A stretch of DNA of 64,000 nt from IMG/VR virus record IMGVR_UViG_3300017917_005108, positions 62,001 through 126,000 of that record, one strand, 5' to 3'. The notes beneath the pieces were generated by a model. It was given only the letters and a program-made list of their open reading frames with translations. It was not told the origin of the DNA and did no database searches. The translations under genes were made by a program, and so were the position numbers. Shown piece by piece: positions 39,593 through 47,013 of the stretch (positions are counted from its first letter, which is position 1; each line of letters opens with the position of its first letter). The stretch comes from a virus.

Positions 39593-40006
39593 GTGGATAC
39601 AGGTCATTGGTTACTAAGAGAAGGAGTTAAAATAGATGAGAATACTTTTGGCTTTATATATGAAATTATAAACAAAATAAATGGAAAGAAGTATATTGGA
39701 AAAAAGCAGTGTAAATCTAAGTTAAAAAGAAAGCCATTAAAGGGTAAGAAGAATAAGAGAATAGAAATAAAAGAATCTGATTGGAAGGATTATACTTCTT
39801 CATCTAAAGAATTAAATGAAGATATACAAAAATACGGAAAAGAAAATTTTGAATTTATTATTATAAGAGAATGCGGTTCAAAGTGGGAATTGGCTTATTT
39901 TGAAATAAAAGAACAGATTGAAAAAAATGTTTTAATGAAGGATGATTATTATAATGGTATAATAAATGTTCGAATTGGAAGGCCGCCGAAGAAATTTCTT
40001 GATTAG
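39593..40006 (+). CDS. GIY-YIG family endonuclease
   Basis: 137 aa from GTG at 39593. FGFIYEIINKINGKKYIGKKQ at about residues 19-39 carries the GIY and YIG signature motifs (here FIY and YIG). WKDYTSSSKELNEDIQKYGKENFEFIIIREC follows, common in T4-like GIY-YIG nucleases, then a family Glu/Tyr region. No separate DNA-recognition domain is visible, so it may be a free-standing nuclease or Seg-type homing enzyme. Confidence 0.68.
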   Translation: MDTGHWLLREGVKIDENTFGFIYEIINKINGKKYIGKKQCKSKLKRKPLKGKKNKRIEIKESDWKDYTSSSKELNEDIQKYGKENFEFIIIRECGSKWELAYFEIKEQIEKNVLMKDDYYNGIINVRIGRPPKKFLD

Positions 40007-40027
40007 GTTAAAGAGGTATTCCATAAT
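39999..40027 (+). promoter_or_regulatory. early promoter
   Basis: TTGATT (39999-40004), 17 bp, CATAAT (40022-40027), then ACAAT and ATG at 40033. It overlaps the end of the GIY-YIG gene. Confidence 0.45.
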
Positions 40028-40032
40028 ACAAT

Positions 40033-40596
40033 ATGCTAAAAGATCTTTTGCTGAAAGAATATAACATTCATATTATAAATTTTAGCTACATTTTTAATAA
40101 CTATATAGAAAAAGATTTGTTAGATGATCTTTATAAGTATGAGCTGTTAGGTGAGAAAAAAGATAAAACTATAAAGCGTTTGTTTTTTCATCATACAATT
40201 TTTAACTTATGTAATTATTTGCTAAAAAATAGTGGTAGAGAAAAGATTGTTGTGTTTTTTGATAGTAATAATGTTTACGATAGTAATATAGCAAAATATA
40301 TGAGTGAAGAGAAGGTAAAAAAGTATTTAGAAATGGTAGTTAAGAAAATAAAAACTATATTGCCTATAAGACTGTTTCACTCAACTTTTACATTTGATTA
40401 TTTTGTATTTAAATTTCTTAAAAAAGATGGTATAGGTAAAGAAACCCTATTTAAAATAAAGAAAGTTATAGATATCAGTGATTTTAATAAGTTTACATTT
40501 GAAAAATGTAAGAAGTTTACTAAAAAAGAAGGTTTATTATTTTTAGATAAACATTATTTTAATACACTCAAATCTAAACAATTACTGCTTGTTTAA
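40033..40596 (+). CDS. hypothetical protein
   Basis: 187 aa, Lys/Phe/Leu-rich. A short strand REKIVVFFDSNNVYDSNIAKYM near residue 70-90 with two Asp resembles PIN or NYN-like nuclease strands but the match is weak. The C-terminal half is helical and basic. It has an early-type promoter although it is embedded in the late cassette. No family was recognised. Confidence 0.5.
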   Translation: MLKDLLLKEYNIHIINFSYIFNNYIEKDLLDDLYKYELLGEKKDKTIKRLFFHHTIFNLCNYLLKNSGREKIVVFFDSNNVYDSNIAKYMSEEKVKKYLEMVVKKIKTILPIRLFHSTFTFDYFVFKFLKKDGIGKETLFKIKKVIDISDFNKFTFEKCKKFTKKEGLLFLDKHYFNTLKSKQLLLV

Positions 40597-40602
40597 TAAA
40601 TA
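40595..40602 (+). promoter_or_regulatory. late promoter box
   Basis: AATAAATA, then CTTCT and ATG at 40608. It heads the four-gene run 40608-43982. Confidence 0.6.
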
Positions 40603-40607
40603 CTTCT

Positions 40608-41078
40608 ATGGGATTTAAAGAAAAGCTTAACGAGTATGTTCTCTCTCTAGAACAAGATAATGCTCAACCAGTTGGACAGCCTCAACAGCAAGATGCTACA
40701 CAGCCTGTTACACAACAAATACCAGTTCCGATGCCAAAGAAAGGTGAAGAAAGTGGCACACAAAAAGTGGCACCCGAGGGATACGTTGAATTAGTGAGAT
40801 TACTAGCAAAAGCTCTTGTTATGAATGTTCCACCGGAGTCTATTGATCAACTTTTTTCAACTGATATAAGTAAAGAAAATGCAGAAGCTGTTGCACAAGG
40901 TCTCCAGGATCTTATAGCAACTACTGGTAATTTTAAAGATAATCCAGAAAGAACAGAAAATAAAAACTTTTTAAAATTCTATAATTCTATTAATGAAAAT
41001 AATTTTTATTCAAAAATGAAGACTATTATTTCTGCAATGAAGAAATATAGTAAAGATGTAGACATTAATTTAAAATGA
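40608..41078 (+). CDS. late protein with capsid-targeting-like N-terminus
   Basis: 156 aa. Starts MGFKEKLNEYVLSLEQD, with candidate Leu-x-Glu cleavage sites at residues 7-9 and 13-15. A Gln/Pro-rich disordered stretch follows (residues 17-50), then a helical domain (YVELVRLLAKALVMN; AVAQGLQDLIATTG). The stop overlaps the nuclease gene start by 4 bp. It may be an internal head protein or a partner of the next three enzymes. Confidence 0.58.
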   Translation: MGFKEKLNEYVLSLEQDNAQPVGQPQQQDATQPVTQQIPVPMPKKGEESGTQKVAPEGYVELVRLLAKALVMNVPPESIDQLFSTDISKENAEAVAQGLQDLIATTGNFKDNPERTENKNFLKFYNSINENNFYSKMKTIISAMKKYSKDVDINLK

Positions 41079-42214
41079 ATAAAAAATATAAACGTTTAGA
41101 TGACGTTTACCTCAATAATACTTTTGGTAAAGTCGTGAAGCCAGTTGTTGGCATGCCTGAAAACTATATGGCTTTTTTTAAAGAATATGCAGAAGTTTTA
41201 ATTCAAAAAGATCCGCCTAAGGGTGAAGTTAAGGACTATAAGGTATCAGATGATACTGCAAAAAAGCTTTCACAAGCTTTAGATGTAAAGGAGCCCAATC
41301 AACAGGTTATAGTATCATACTTAAATCAAAAAGGATATTCAACTAATTCTTTTAAGGGAAAAGGGTTTGATGTAATAGTAGATACAGTTTTAGAAAATAA
41401 CGAACAAGATGTAGCTTCTTTTACTAATTTTATTAAAGGGACAGAAAAACCAAAACTTTTAAACAATTTATCCGGTAATTTAAAGGATATAGGTCAAAAG
41501 TATAATTTAAGTCCTAATATAATTCAGTCCTTAGCTACCTTAAGTTTATTAGATAATACAAGCAATGCAGTAGGTCCCGGTGAAATAGCTATTGGTGTAC
41601 TTTTTGAAGACATAAAAAATAGTTCAACTACAGGTGACTTAGAGCTTAATGGTAAGAAAGTAGAAGTTAAAGGTTCAGGTGGTAGAATGGGATTGCAGCC
41701 TGGTAGATCTCCACAAACAGTAGATTCACTTATTTTTGTTGAACCTTTTTTAAAAAATAAAGAAACTATAGATAATTATAAAAACATAGTACTTAATAGT
41801 AAGTACGGTCAAAGTGTTAGAGAGAAAGCGAATGATTTAATTTATAATTTGGTAGTAAGTTATAACTTTGTAAGTGATAAAAATGCTGTATATGAACACA
41901 TTGTAAAAAAACTTGATGAGCTTTATGGCTATGGTGCAAGGCATGCAAGAGAATATATTACAAAGCCGTTATTACAGAGTGCAGATTATAATGCAATAAA
42001 AAAAGCAATGTTTAAATTGTATGCTAGAGGTTATTTAGAAAAAAATAAAATTGATGGTTATCTTATTAATGTAAATAACAATTTAGATTATATTGTAATT
42101 ACTTTAGAGCAATTACTAGAGAGTGGTACAGGTTATATAGATACAGGTAAGCTAGTTGTTAGTAATTTTAGATTTAAAAATTTATATCCAAGTATTAATA
42201 TAGGAAAAATATAA
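41075..42214 (+). CDS. PD-(D/E)XK nuclease-like late protein
   Basis: 379 aa. After a helical N-terminal 160 residues, GPGEIAIGVLFEDI (E170) is followed by TTGDLELNGKKVEVKGSGGR, giving D188, E197 and K199 in the order and spacing of the PD-(D/E)XK nuclease core, with a trailing Gly-Gly-Arg. The C-terminal 150 residues are helical with a winged-helix-like end. It lacks an obvious capsid-targeting start. It is translationally coupled at both ends (ATGA, TAATG) to genes with such starts. Predicted to cut DNA; target unknown. Similar proteins occur in marine T4-like phages, from memory. Confidence 0.58.
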   Translation: MNKKYKRLDDVYLNNTFGKVVKPVVGMPENYMAFFKEYAEVLIQKDPPKGEVKDYKVSDDTAKKLSQALDVKEPNQQVIVSYLNQKGYSTNSFKGKGFDVIVDTVLENNEQDVASFTNFIKGTEKPKLLNNLSGNLKDIGQKYNLSPNIIQSLATLSLLDNTSNAVGPGEIAIGVLFEDIKNSSTTGDLELNGKKVEVKGSGGRMGLQPGRSPQTVDSLIFVEPFLKNKETIDNYKNIVLNSKYGQSVREKANDLIYNLVVSYNFVSDKNAVYEHIVKKLDELYGYGARHAREYITKPLLQSADYNAIKKAMFKLYARGYLEKNKIDGYLINVNNNLDYIVITLEQLLESGTGYIDTGKLVVSNFRFKNLYPSINIGKI

Positions 42215-43428
42215 TGCAAACGTTTGAAGAGTTTTTAATACTTGAAGGTGGGGCTGCTGGTCATATGGCTCATCCGTTTGACTTAAATAGTGTAAAAACT
42301 GGAAATGATTTAGTAAATTTTTTTAAAAAAGCACTATTGAGTGTTAAAAAACAAAAGACAAGTGTAAAGTTTGATGGTCTTAATATTAGTTTAAAGGTTG
42401 TAGAAGCTGATGGTAAGATGCAGTTTGCACTTGACAGGGGATCAAATAAACCTGCAGATATAAAAGGTATTACTATTGATAAATTAGAAGAAAGATTTGA
42501 TAAAGGTCATGGAATGATACCGGTGGGTAAATTTGTTTTAGGTGTAATGAATAGTTCTATAGAATTAATAATGCCTGAGCTAAAGAAATTAGGTCTATTA
42601 AGATCTAATAAATTTTTAAACACTGAATACGTTACAGGGCAAACTAATGTTACTGAGTATGATAGAAATATGATAGTATTTCATGGTGTTAATGAGTTTT
42701 TTGTAGAAAAGAGCAAACTTAGGGGTACATCTAAAAGAGTATCAAAAGAGGTTTCTTACAACAAGGCTTCTTTAAATGAGATGGTACAAAAATTAAAGCC
42801 AATATTTAAACAACATGAATTTGAAGTTTTTGGCCCTACACAGGCTTCACTAACAGGTGAAGTAGATTTTAGTGGTGCATTAAATTCAACACTAGGTATA
42901 GCTTTTACAAAAAGTGATACAGAAACTAAATCTTTAAAAAATTGGTTATTTCAAGCTAAAAATCCAAAAAGTTTGTTTGTAAGAAGTGCTCAAAATAAAA
43001 AAATACCTGCTATGTCAAAAGCAAATTATTTATATGTTTTATCTGGTAAGCCTATAGATGCTTTGGTAGGTGAGAATAAGCAATATCAAAAAGCAATTGC
43101 AGATGGAGCAATAATTTATCATGCAACAAGAATGCTCGGTAATGAGTTATTGAAAGCTATGGGGTCTGATGCAGGAGAGCTTGCTAAGCATGAAGGTGTT
43201 GTTTTAAGAGATATAAGTCTTGCTTCTGTACCGGTGAAGATAACCGGTGAATTTATTGTTAAAGGAATGGCTAGTCCTTTTCAAAAATCTGAAAATGAAG
43301 AGAATATTGGAGGTTATATAGGTGCAATAAATTATGCAAACACAACTGGAGACTATATGAATATAAAAGATTATGTCACTACTCCAGATTATGGCACCCC
43401 TCCTCGTGTAGGAGGATTTACTACATGA
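42214..43428 (+). CDS. ligase-like nucleotidyltransferase with capsid-targeting N-terminus
   Basis: 404 aa. Starts MQTFEEFLILEGG, a clear T4-type targeting peptide with site Ile-Leu-Glu/Gly. SVKFDGLNISLKV (K52, D54, G55) matches nucleotidyltransferase motif I (KxDG) of DNA/RNA ligases and capping enzymes. FALDRGS may be the following Arg motif; KHEGVVLRDIS (residues 325-335) matches motif IV (EGhVhR) and GEFIVKG (K350) motif V. The order fits a covalent nucleotidyl-transfer domain, also noted in cyanophage proteins of unknown function (DUF6267, from memory). It would join or adenylylate nucleic acid ends after ejection; substrate unproven. Confidence 0.55.
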   Translation: MQTFEEFLILEGGAAGHMAHPFDLNSVKTGNDLVNFFKKALLSVKKQKTSVKFDGLNISLKVVEADGKMQFALDRGSNKPADIKGITIDKLEERFDKGHGMIPVGKFVLGVMNSSIELIMPELKKLGLLRSNKFLNTEYVTGQTNVTEYDRNMIVFHGVNEFFVEKSKLRGTSKRVSKEVSYNKASLNEMVQKLKPIFKQHEFEVFGPTQASLTGEVDFSGALNSTLGIAFTKSDTETKSLKNWLFQAKNPKSLFVRSAQNKKIPAMSKANYLYVLSGKPIDALVGENKQYQKAIADGAIIYHATRMLGNELLKAMGSDAGELAKHEGVVLRDISLASVPVKITGEFIVKGMASPFQKSENEENIGGYIGAINYANTTGDYMNIKDYVTTPDYGTPPRVGGFTT

Positions 43429-43982
43429 CATTTAGAAAATTTTTTTTAGAGCAAGTACATAACTCAATAGTAATACTACCTGGTGGATTTAAGCCACCGC
43501 ATAAAGGTCATTTTGAAGCATTAAAGTTTTTGCTTAAAAATTCAGATGCAAAAAAAGCTATTGTATTAGTAGGTGCAGCAGAAAGAGATGGCATTAACCA
43601 GGATCAATCTATAAAAATATGGAATATATATAAAAAATATATTCCTGCTGAAGTTGAAATTGTTCCGGTTGTTGGTGTAGATAAAGCAGGAAGACCAGCT
43701 ACACCTCTTAGTATGACATATGATTTTATAGAAGATAATCAAAACAGCTATAACAAATTTTATGTTGGTGCAGGTACAGAGGATTTAGCAAGATTTAAAG
43801 GGTTAGAAAAAGATAAAAACAAATATAAAGGTGCATTTATTGTATCCATACCACCACAATTTAGTAGAATATCAGGCACTGAAACTAGAAAACTATTATC
43901 AAAAAAAGATAAAACTGCCCTTAATTTTATACCAGCAGAAGTAAAAGAAAGAGAACAGATAGCTAAAATTTTAGGATTCTAA
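43425..43982 (+). CDS. HIGH-superfamily nucleotidylyltransferase with capsid-targeting N-terminus
   Basis: 185 aa. Starts MTFRKFFLEQ. Then a clean cytidylyl/adenylyl-transferase fold: SIVILPGGFKPPHKGHFEAL with HKGH at 26-29, AIVLVGAAERDGI, and ISGTETRKLL at 149-158, the ISSTxxR motif that closes the active site. NMN adenylyltransferase (NadM/NadR-like) and glycerol-phosphate cytidylyltransferase have this arrangement. It may act in NAD or nucleotide metabolism; a packaged form is unusual. ATG overlaps the ligase-like stop. Confidence 0.72.
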   Translation: MTFRKFFLEQVHNSIVILPGGFKPPHKGHFEALKFLLKNSDAKKAIVLVGAAERDGINQDQSIKIWNIYKKYIPAEVEIVPVVGVDKAGRPATPLSMTYDFIEDNQNSYNKFYVGAGTEDLARFKGLEKDKNKYKGAFIVSIPPQFSRISGTETRKLLSKKDKTALNFIPAEVKEREQIAKILGF

Positions 43983-44678
43983 CTGTTTAATTATTTCTAT
44001 AAAAAGCTTTTCTTTTGTTTCTTTTGATTCCTTAGTGAGTACTTTCTTTAAGTTATCTATTAAAGAATCACCGCCTTTAGCAATAGCGTTATATAAATCA
44101 ATTTCCGTTTCTTCCTGCAGCCCACCAGCAGTTAATAATTGATTTTTAAATTGTTCAAAATCTTTATAGCCAAAAACAGAGTTTAAATTATCATGTGCTT
44201 TAGAAATTTTATCTAATACCCAAGCTTCAACTCCATCGCCACCCCTCATTAAAGGATAAAGCATAGAAGATAGTTTAAAGATTCTAAAAATTAACTGCTT
44301 TGCCATATAAGAATCGGAATCTGTATCTTCATGATCTACGCCACAGCTACCGCCGCACTCTTCACATCCTTCATCTTCTTCTGGAGTTTCTTCTGCTTGA
44401 CCGGGTACAGCGGCCTGGGGGCCAGTTGCTGGTTGTGTTGTTGTGGTTGTACTAGTTTGAGTAGAAGGGGCTAGTATTTGCGCAGTCACCATTCTTTTCA
44501 TAGGTTCAGTTGGTGCTTTTTGAACTACTCCATCTTTAACAATCTTCTTATCTACTTTAGATCTTTTTTCGGGAGATAGACCTTCACTTGGACCATCTTG
44601 AACCATTTGGCCCATATTAAGTTCCATTATGTTTTTTGCATATGCTTCATTAAGAAGCTCAAAATCTTTCTTAAACAT
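43971..44678 (-). CDS. late protein with capsid-targeting N-terminus and Cys cluster
   Basis: 235 aa. Starts MFKKDFELLNEAYAKN, with Leu-Asn-Glu/Ala, an exact T4 gp21-type cleavage site. A disordered Thr/Pro/Gln stretch (about 60-95) leads to EDEGCEECGGSCGVDHED, three Cys in CxxC...C form that may bind a metal. The C-terminal half is helical (AKQLIFRIFKLSSMLYPLM; YKDFEQFKNQLL). It converges with, and overlaps by 12 bp, the nucleotidylyltransferase gene. Probably a head-internal protein. Confidence 0.58.
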   Translation of the reverse strand: MFKKDFELLNEAYAKNIMELNMGQMVQDGPSEGLSPEKRSKVDKKIVKDGVVQKAPTEPMKRMVTAQILAPSTQTSTTTTTQPATGPQAAVPGQAEETPEEDEGCEECGGSCGVDHEDTDSDSYMAKQLIFRIFKLSSMLYPLMRGGDGVEAWVLDKISKAHDNLNSVFGYKDFEQFKNQLLTAGGLQEETEIDLYNAIAKGGDSLIDNLKKVLTKESKETKEKLFIEIIKQLES

Positions 44679-44687
44679 ATCTATTAT

Positions 44688-44695
44688 TATTTATT
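44688..44695 (-). promoter_or_regulatory. late promoter box
   Basis: AATAAATA on the minus strand, 9 nt before ATG at 44678. It is divergent from the box at 44713; the two start codons are 48 bp apart. Confidence 0.45.
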
Positions 44696-44712
44696 AAAAT
44701 TTGAGTTAAACT

Positions 44713-44720
44713 TATAAATA
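44713..44720 (+). promoter_or_regulatory. late promoter box
   Basis: Perfect TATAAATA, then TTATTA and ATG at 44727. It heads a three-gene run to 45551. Confidence 0.6.
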
Positions 44721-44726
44721 TTATTA

Positions 44727-45023
44727 ATGAAATCTTTTGAGACATTGTTTTTAGAATCTATTAATAATGATCTTGTTAGTGAGAAATCTAGCGCTAGATG
44801 CACAAAAGTTACTCAAAAGGCTTCATCCACAAGACCAGGTAAAAAATGGATGAAATGTGTTAAGTCTGGTTCTGGATATAAAAGAATACATTGGGGTCAA
44901 GCAGGAGTAAGAGTAACAGGAAAATCAGGAAATACTAAGCGTAAAAAGTCATTTAGAGCACGTCATAAATGCAGTTCAGCAAAACCAGGTACACCAAGAT
45001 ATCAAGCTTGTAAGGATTGGTAA
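44727..45023 (+). CDS. basic Cys-containing protein with capsid-targeting N-terminus
   Basis: 98 aa. Starts MKSFETLFLESIN (site Phe-Leu-Glu/Ser). The rest is strongly basic, with five Cys-containing short motifs: SARCTKVTQ, KWMKCVKSG, then SFRARHKCSSAKPGTPRYQACKDW. An ARHxC...ARYxxCKxW-type module recurs in cyanophage and other large marine virus proteins of unknown function (DUF6321-like, from memory). Basic charge and the targeting peptide suggest a DNA-associated internal head protein. Confidence 0.62.
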   Translation: MKSFETLFLESINNDLVSEKSSARCTKVTQKASSTRPGKKWMKCVKSGSGYKRIHWGQAGVRVTGKSGNTKRKKSFRARHKCSSAKPGTPRYQACKDW

Positions 45024-45024
45024 T

Positions 45025-45156
45025 ATGAAATCGTTTAAACAATATTTTTTAGAAAAAAAAGTTGCTCCACGTGGTGTATGTTGGAAGGGTTATAAGATGG
45101 TTGGTATGAAGAAAAAAGGTAATAAAGAAGTTCCTAATTGTGTACCAAAAAAATGA
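45025..45156 (+). CDS. 43-aa miniprotein with capsid-targeting N-terminus
   Basis: ATG at 45025, stop TGA at 45154-45156 overlapping the next ATG. Sequence starts MKSFKQYFLEKK and continues with CWKGYKMVGMKKKGNKEVP and NCVPKK. The CWKGYxMVGMKxK...VPNCVPK module is a short Cys motif seen in many marine phage and giant-virus proteins, from memory. After cleavage at the Leu-Glu site only about 33 basic residues would remain. Start and stop overlaps with both neighbours support real translation. Confidence 0.62.
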   Translation: MKSFKQYFLEKKVAPRGVCWKGYKMVGMKKKGNKEVPNCVPKK

Positions 45157-45551
45157 AGACATTTAAAAATTTTTTTATAGAAAAAGTAGTACTGTCTGTT
45201 AAAGAGCCTATAGAAATTATAGGGGCAGGTAAGGCTGATGCTAAGGTAGATACAGGTAATGAAGCTTTCAACGTACTTCATGGTGTAGATATAAAAGAAG
45301 AAAATGGTGAAGCAATCTTTAAAACAATTAATAATAAAGTATTAAAGAAAAAAATAATTGATAGTGTTTCTATTAATATTGGTAGTGGTAATATAGAAAA
45401 AAGACCTGTTGTTGAAGTTGAATTTATCCTACACGGTAAAAACTATAAAAGGCCTTTTAGTTTAGCAGATAGAAGTACAAATGATGAGCCTATTTTATTG
45501 GGAGAAATTTTCTTAAAAGAAATAGATGCTGTTGTTGATGTTAACATCTAG
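45153..45551 (+). CDS. retropepsin-like protease with capsid-targeting N-terminus
   Basis: 132 aa from the ATG at 45153; an ATG at 45138 lies in the preceding gene. Starts MKTFKNFFIEK. Then IEIIGAGKADAKVDTGNEAFNVLHGVDI places D33-T34-G35 in the pattern of PF05618 (retropepsin-like, called ATP-dependent zinc protease): KIDTGAxTSxLHA. VEVEFILHGKNYKRPFSLADRST and EPILLGEIFLKE match the second strand half (LG). Single-domain, so it would act as a homodimer. It could mature packaged proteins or act in the host after ejection. Confidence 0.68.
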   Translation: MKTFKNFFIEKVVLSVKEPIEIIGAGKADAKVDTGNEAFNVLHGVDIKEENGEAIFKTINNKVLKKKIIDSVSINIGSGNIEKRPVVEVEFILHGKNYKRPFSLADRSTNDEPILLGEIFLKEIDAVVDVNI

Positions 45552-45576
45552 TACTTGTAAAACCTATAGATGTTAA
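45541..45576. repeat. inverted repeat at convergent gene ends
   Basis: TTAACATCTA (45541-45550) pairs with TAGATGTTAA (45567-45576), a perfect 10-bp stem with a 16-nt loop. It contains both stops of the convergent frames. There is no long T tract, so terminator function is only possible. Confidence 0.5.
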
Positions 45577-45858
45577 TATTTTGTTGATATTGTAAGCAGT
45601 AATTCTATCTACAACACAGACTGTTGGTGCATAAACCATATCCTGATCTATTCTCATTCCAACTTCCTCACCTAATCTTACTATATCATCAACAAAGTCC
45701 ATAGCGCCTGCTCTTTTTAAAAAACGGTAATAAGGATCTTTTGGCTCAACCTCTATAAGAACGTTAAGTTTACAGAAAGTATGCGCAATAAGTGTTAAAT
45801 CTCTAAAGCATGAAATGCTAGAAGGCGGATTTACTAGCTCTCCTCTTATTATGAGGTT
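45541..45858 (-). other. open reading frame of about 105 codons without ATG/GTG/TTG start (possible gene remnant)
   Basis: Fills the 323-bp gap between the plus gene ending 45551 and folE. A minus-strand frame runs from a TAG just after folE to TAA at 45541-45543. It reads like real protein (CFRDLTLIAHTFCKLNVLIEVEP; FVDDIVRLGEEVGMRIDQD; DRITAYNINKILTSIGF). A Shine-Dalgarno-like AAGAGGAG lies near its beginning, but no standard start codon occurs before ATG at 45702, which would give only 53 aa. Either the N-terminus was lost, a start codon mutated, or a rare start is used. No family was recognised. Confidence 0.5.
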
Positions 45859-45874
45859 ACACTAAATATTTAGG

Positions 45875-46531
45875 CTAAATTAGTTTCCGATTTTGAGCAA
45901 ATTCAATAAACTTATAAAATTCATTTCTTGAATTATCTTTATCATCTAAAAATGCACCAGACATTCTAGCAGTACGCATTGTAGAATCGTGTCTAATACC
46001 ACGATTCGAACAACAAGTATGAGCAGCTTCAATCATAACAGCAACACCCTTATTCTTTTCACATACCTCATCAATATACTTGTGAATTTGCATAGTAAGA
46101 TTTTCTTGTACTTGAGGGCGTCTAGCAAACCAGTCTACAATACGATTCAACTTACTTAACCCAATAACTTTACCATCTTTAGAAGGAATGTAGGCAACAT
46201 GTGCAAATCCCATAAATGGTGCATGGTGATGTGAGCAGAGAGAAGTGACCTTAATATTAGTCTGTGCTACAATACCGTCATACTTATCAACATTATCAAA
46301 AGCTGTAACTTTAGGTGGTTCACTATAACATCCCCAGGCAAAATCTTCAACAAATGCTTTAGCTACTCTATGAGGTGTATTAGAGCTATTAGGGTCATTT
46401 CTCCAATCGTAACCTAGAGCATCCATATAGGCTTCATAAGCCTTAGCGGCCTTTTCTACTATAAGTTTACGTTCTTCCTCAGTATGAGGGTGATTATGAT
46501 TTGCAAAAGCTAGTTTTTTCTTATTAAACAT
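45875..46531 (-). CDS. folE: GTP cyclohydrolase I FolE
   Basis: 218 aa, full length for the family. Hallmarks: VTSLCSHHHAPFMGFAHVAYIP (zinc Cys and catalytic His region), VIGLSKLNRIVDWFARRPQVQENLT, and VMIEAAHTCCSNRGIRHDSTMRT with the second zinc Cys. It converts GTP to 7,8-dihydroneopterin triphosphate, first step to preQ0 with QueD, QueE and QueC, and also to folate. Early promoter 8 nt upstream overlaps the divergent late box of 46579. Confidence 0.95.
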   Translation of the reverse strand: MFNKKKLAFANHNHPHTEEERKLIVEKAAKAYEAYMDALGYDWRNDPNSSNTPHRVAKAFVEDFAWGCYSEPPKVTAFDNVDKYDGIVAQTNIKVTSLCSHHHAPFMGFAHVAYIPSKDGKVIGLSKLNRIVDWFARRPQVQENLTMQIHKYIDEVCEKNKGVAVMIEAAHTCCSNRGIRHDSTMRTARMSGAFLDDKDNSRNEFYKFIEFAQNRKLI

Positions 46532-46539
46532 ATATTTTT

Positions 46540-46567
46540 ATTATAATATATAAGAGTTCAATTTCAA
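46540..46567 (-). promoter_or_regulatory. early promoter of folE
   Basis: TTGAAA (46567-46562), 16 bp, TATAAT (46545-46540), then 8 nt to ATG at 46531. Its -35 overlaps the plus-strand late box by two bases. Confidence 0.55.
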
Positions 46568-46573
46568 TAAATA
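46566..46573 (+). promoter_or_regulatory. late promoter box
   Basis: AATAAATA, then ATTGT and ATG at 46579, identical in sequence to the box, spacer and ATGG at 13721-13737. Confidence 0.6.
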
Positions 46574-46578
46574 ATTGT

Positions 46579-47013
46579 ATGGCATTTCATTCTTTATTAA
46601 GCGAGTCTTTAAAAAGAACCAGTCTTAGAAGAGTAAGAATAAAGACTGATCCTGCATTAGTAGCTAGAAATGAAGATTTTAGAAAAATTGAAGGATATGA
46701 AGGTTATATTCTCGGTGAATCAAAATTAGGATTAAAAGTTTTAGTTTTAAACCCTGAAATGACAATAAGTGATGTACCAGAAGAAGTATTAGAAATAATA
46801 TCACATCAAGGTAATATTGATATGGTTAATGAATTTAAATGTTATGCAAAAAAATGCTTAAAAGAATTAAAGCAAAAAAGTGATAATGACCCTGTCTTTG
46901 CACAAATTGATTCAGCAAATTCTATAGAAGATATTGAATCTTTTATTAAACAGGGTGGTTTAACGGAAGGCGAGCTTAATAATCTTTATAGAGGATTTTT
47001 AAATGACGAATAA
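46579..47013 (+). CDS. late protein with capsid-targeting-like N-terminus
   Basis: 144 aa. Starts MAFHSLLSESLKR with a Leu-Ser-Glu/Ser candidate site, then a basic stretch (TSLRRVRIK). A small alpha-beta domain follows (YEGYILGESKLGLKVLVLNPEMTI) and an acidic helical C-terminus (IDSANSIEDIESFIKQGGL). It overlaps the next gene by 11 bp. No family was recognised. Confidence 0.55.
   Translation: MAFHSLLSESLKRTSLRRVRIKTDPALVARNEDFRKIEGYEGYILGESKLGLKVLVLNPEMTISDVPEEVLEIISHQGNIDMVNEFKCYAKKCLKELKQKSDNDPVFAQIDSANSIEDIESFIKQGGLTEGELNNLYRGFLNDE

Noticed and set aside
40033-40596. PIN/NYN nuclease call for the 187-aa protein
   Set aside because: Only one Asp-containing strand resembles the fold; the other acidic positions are missing.
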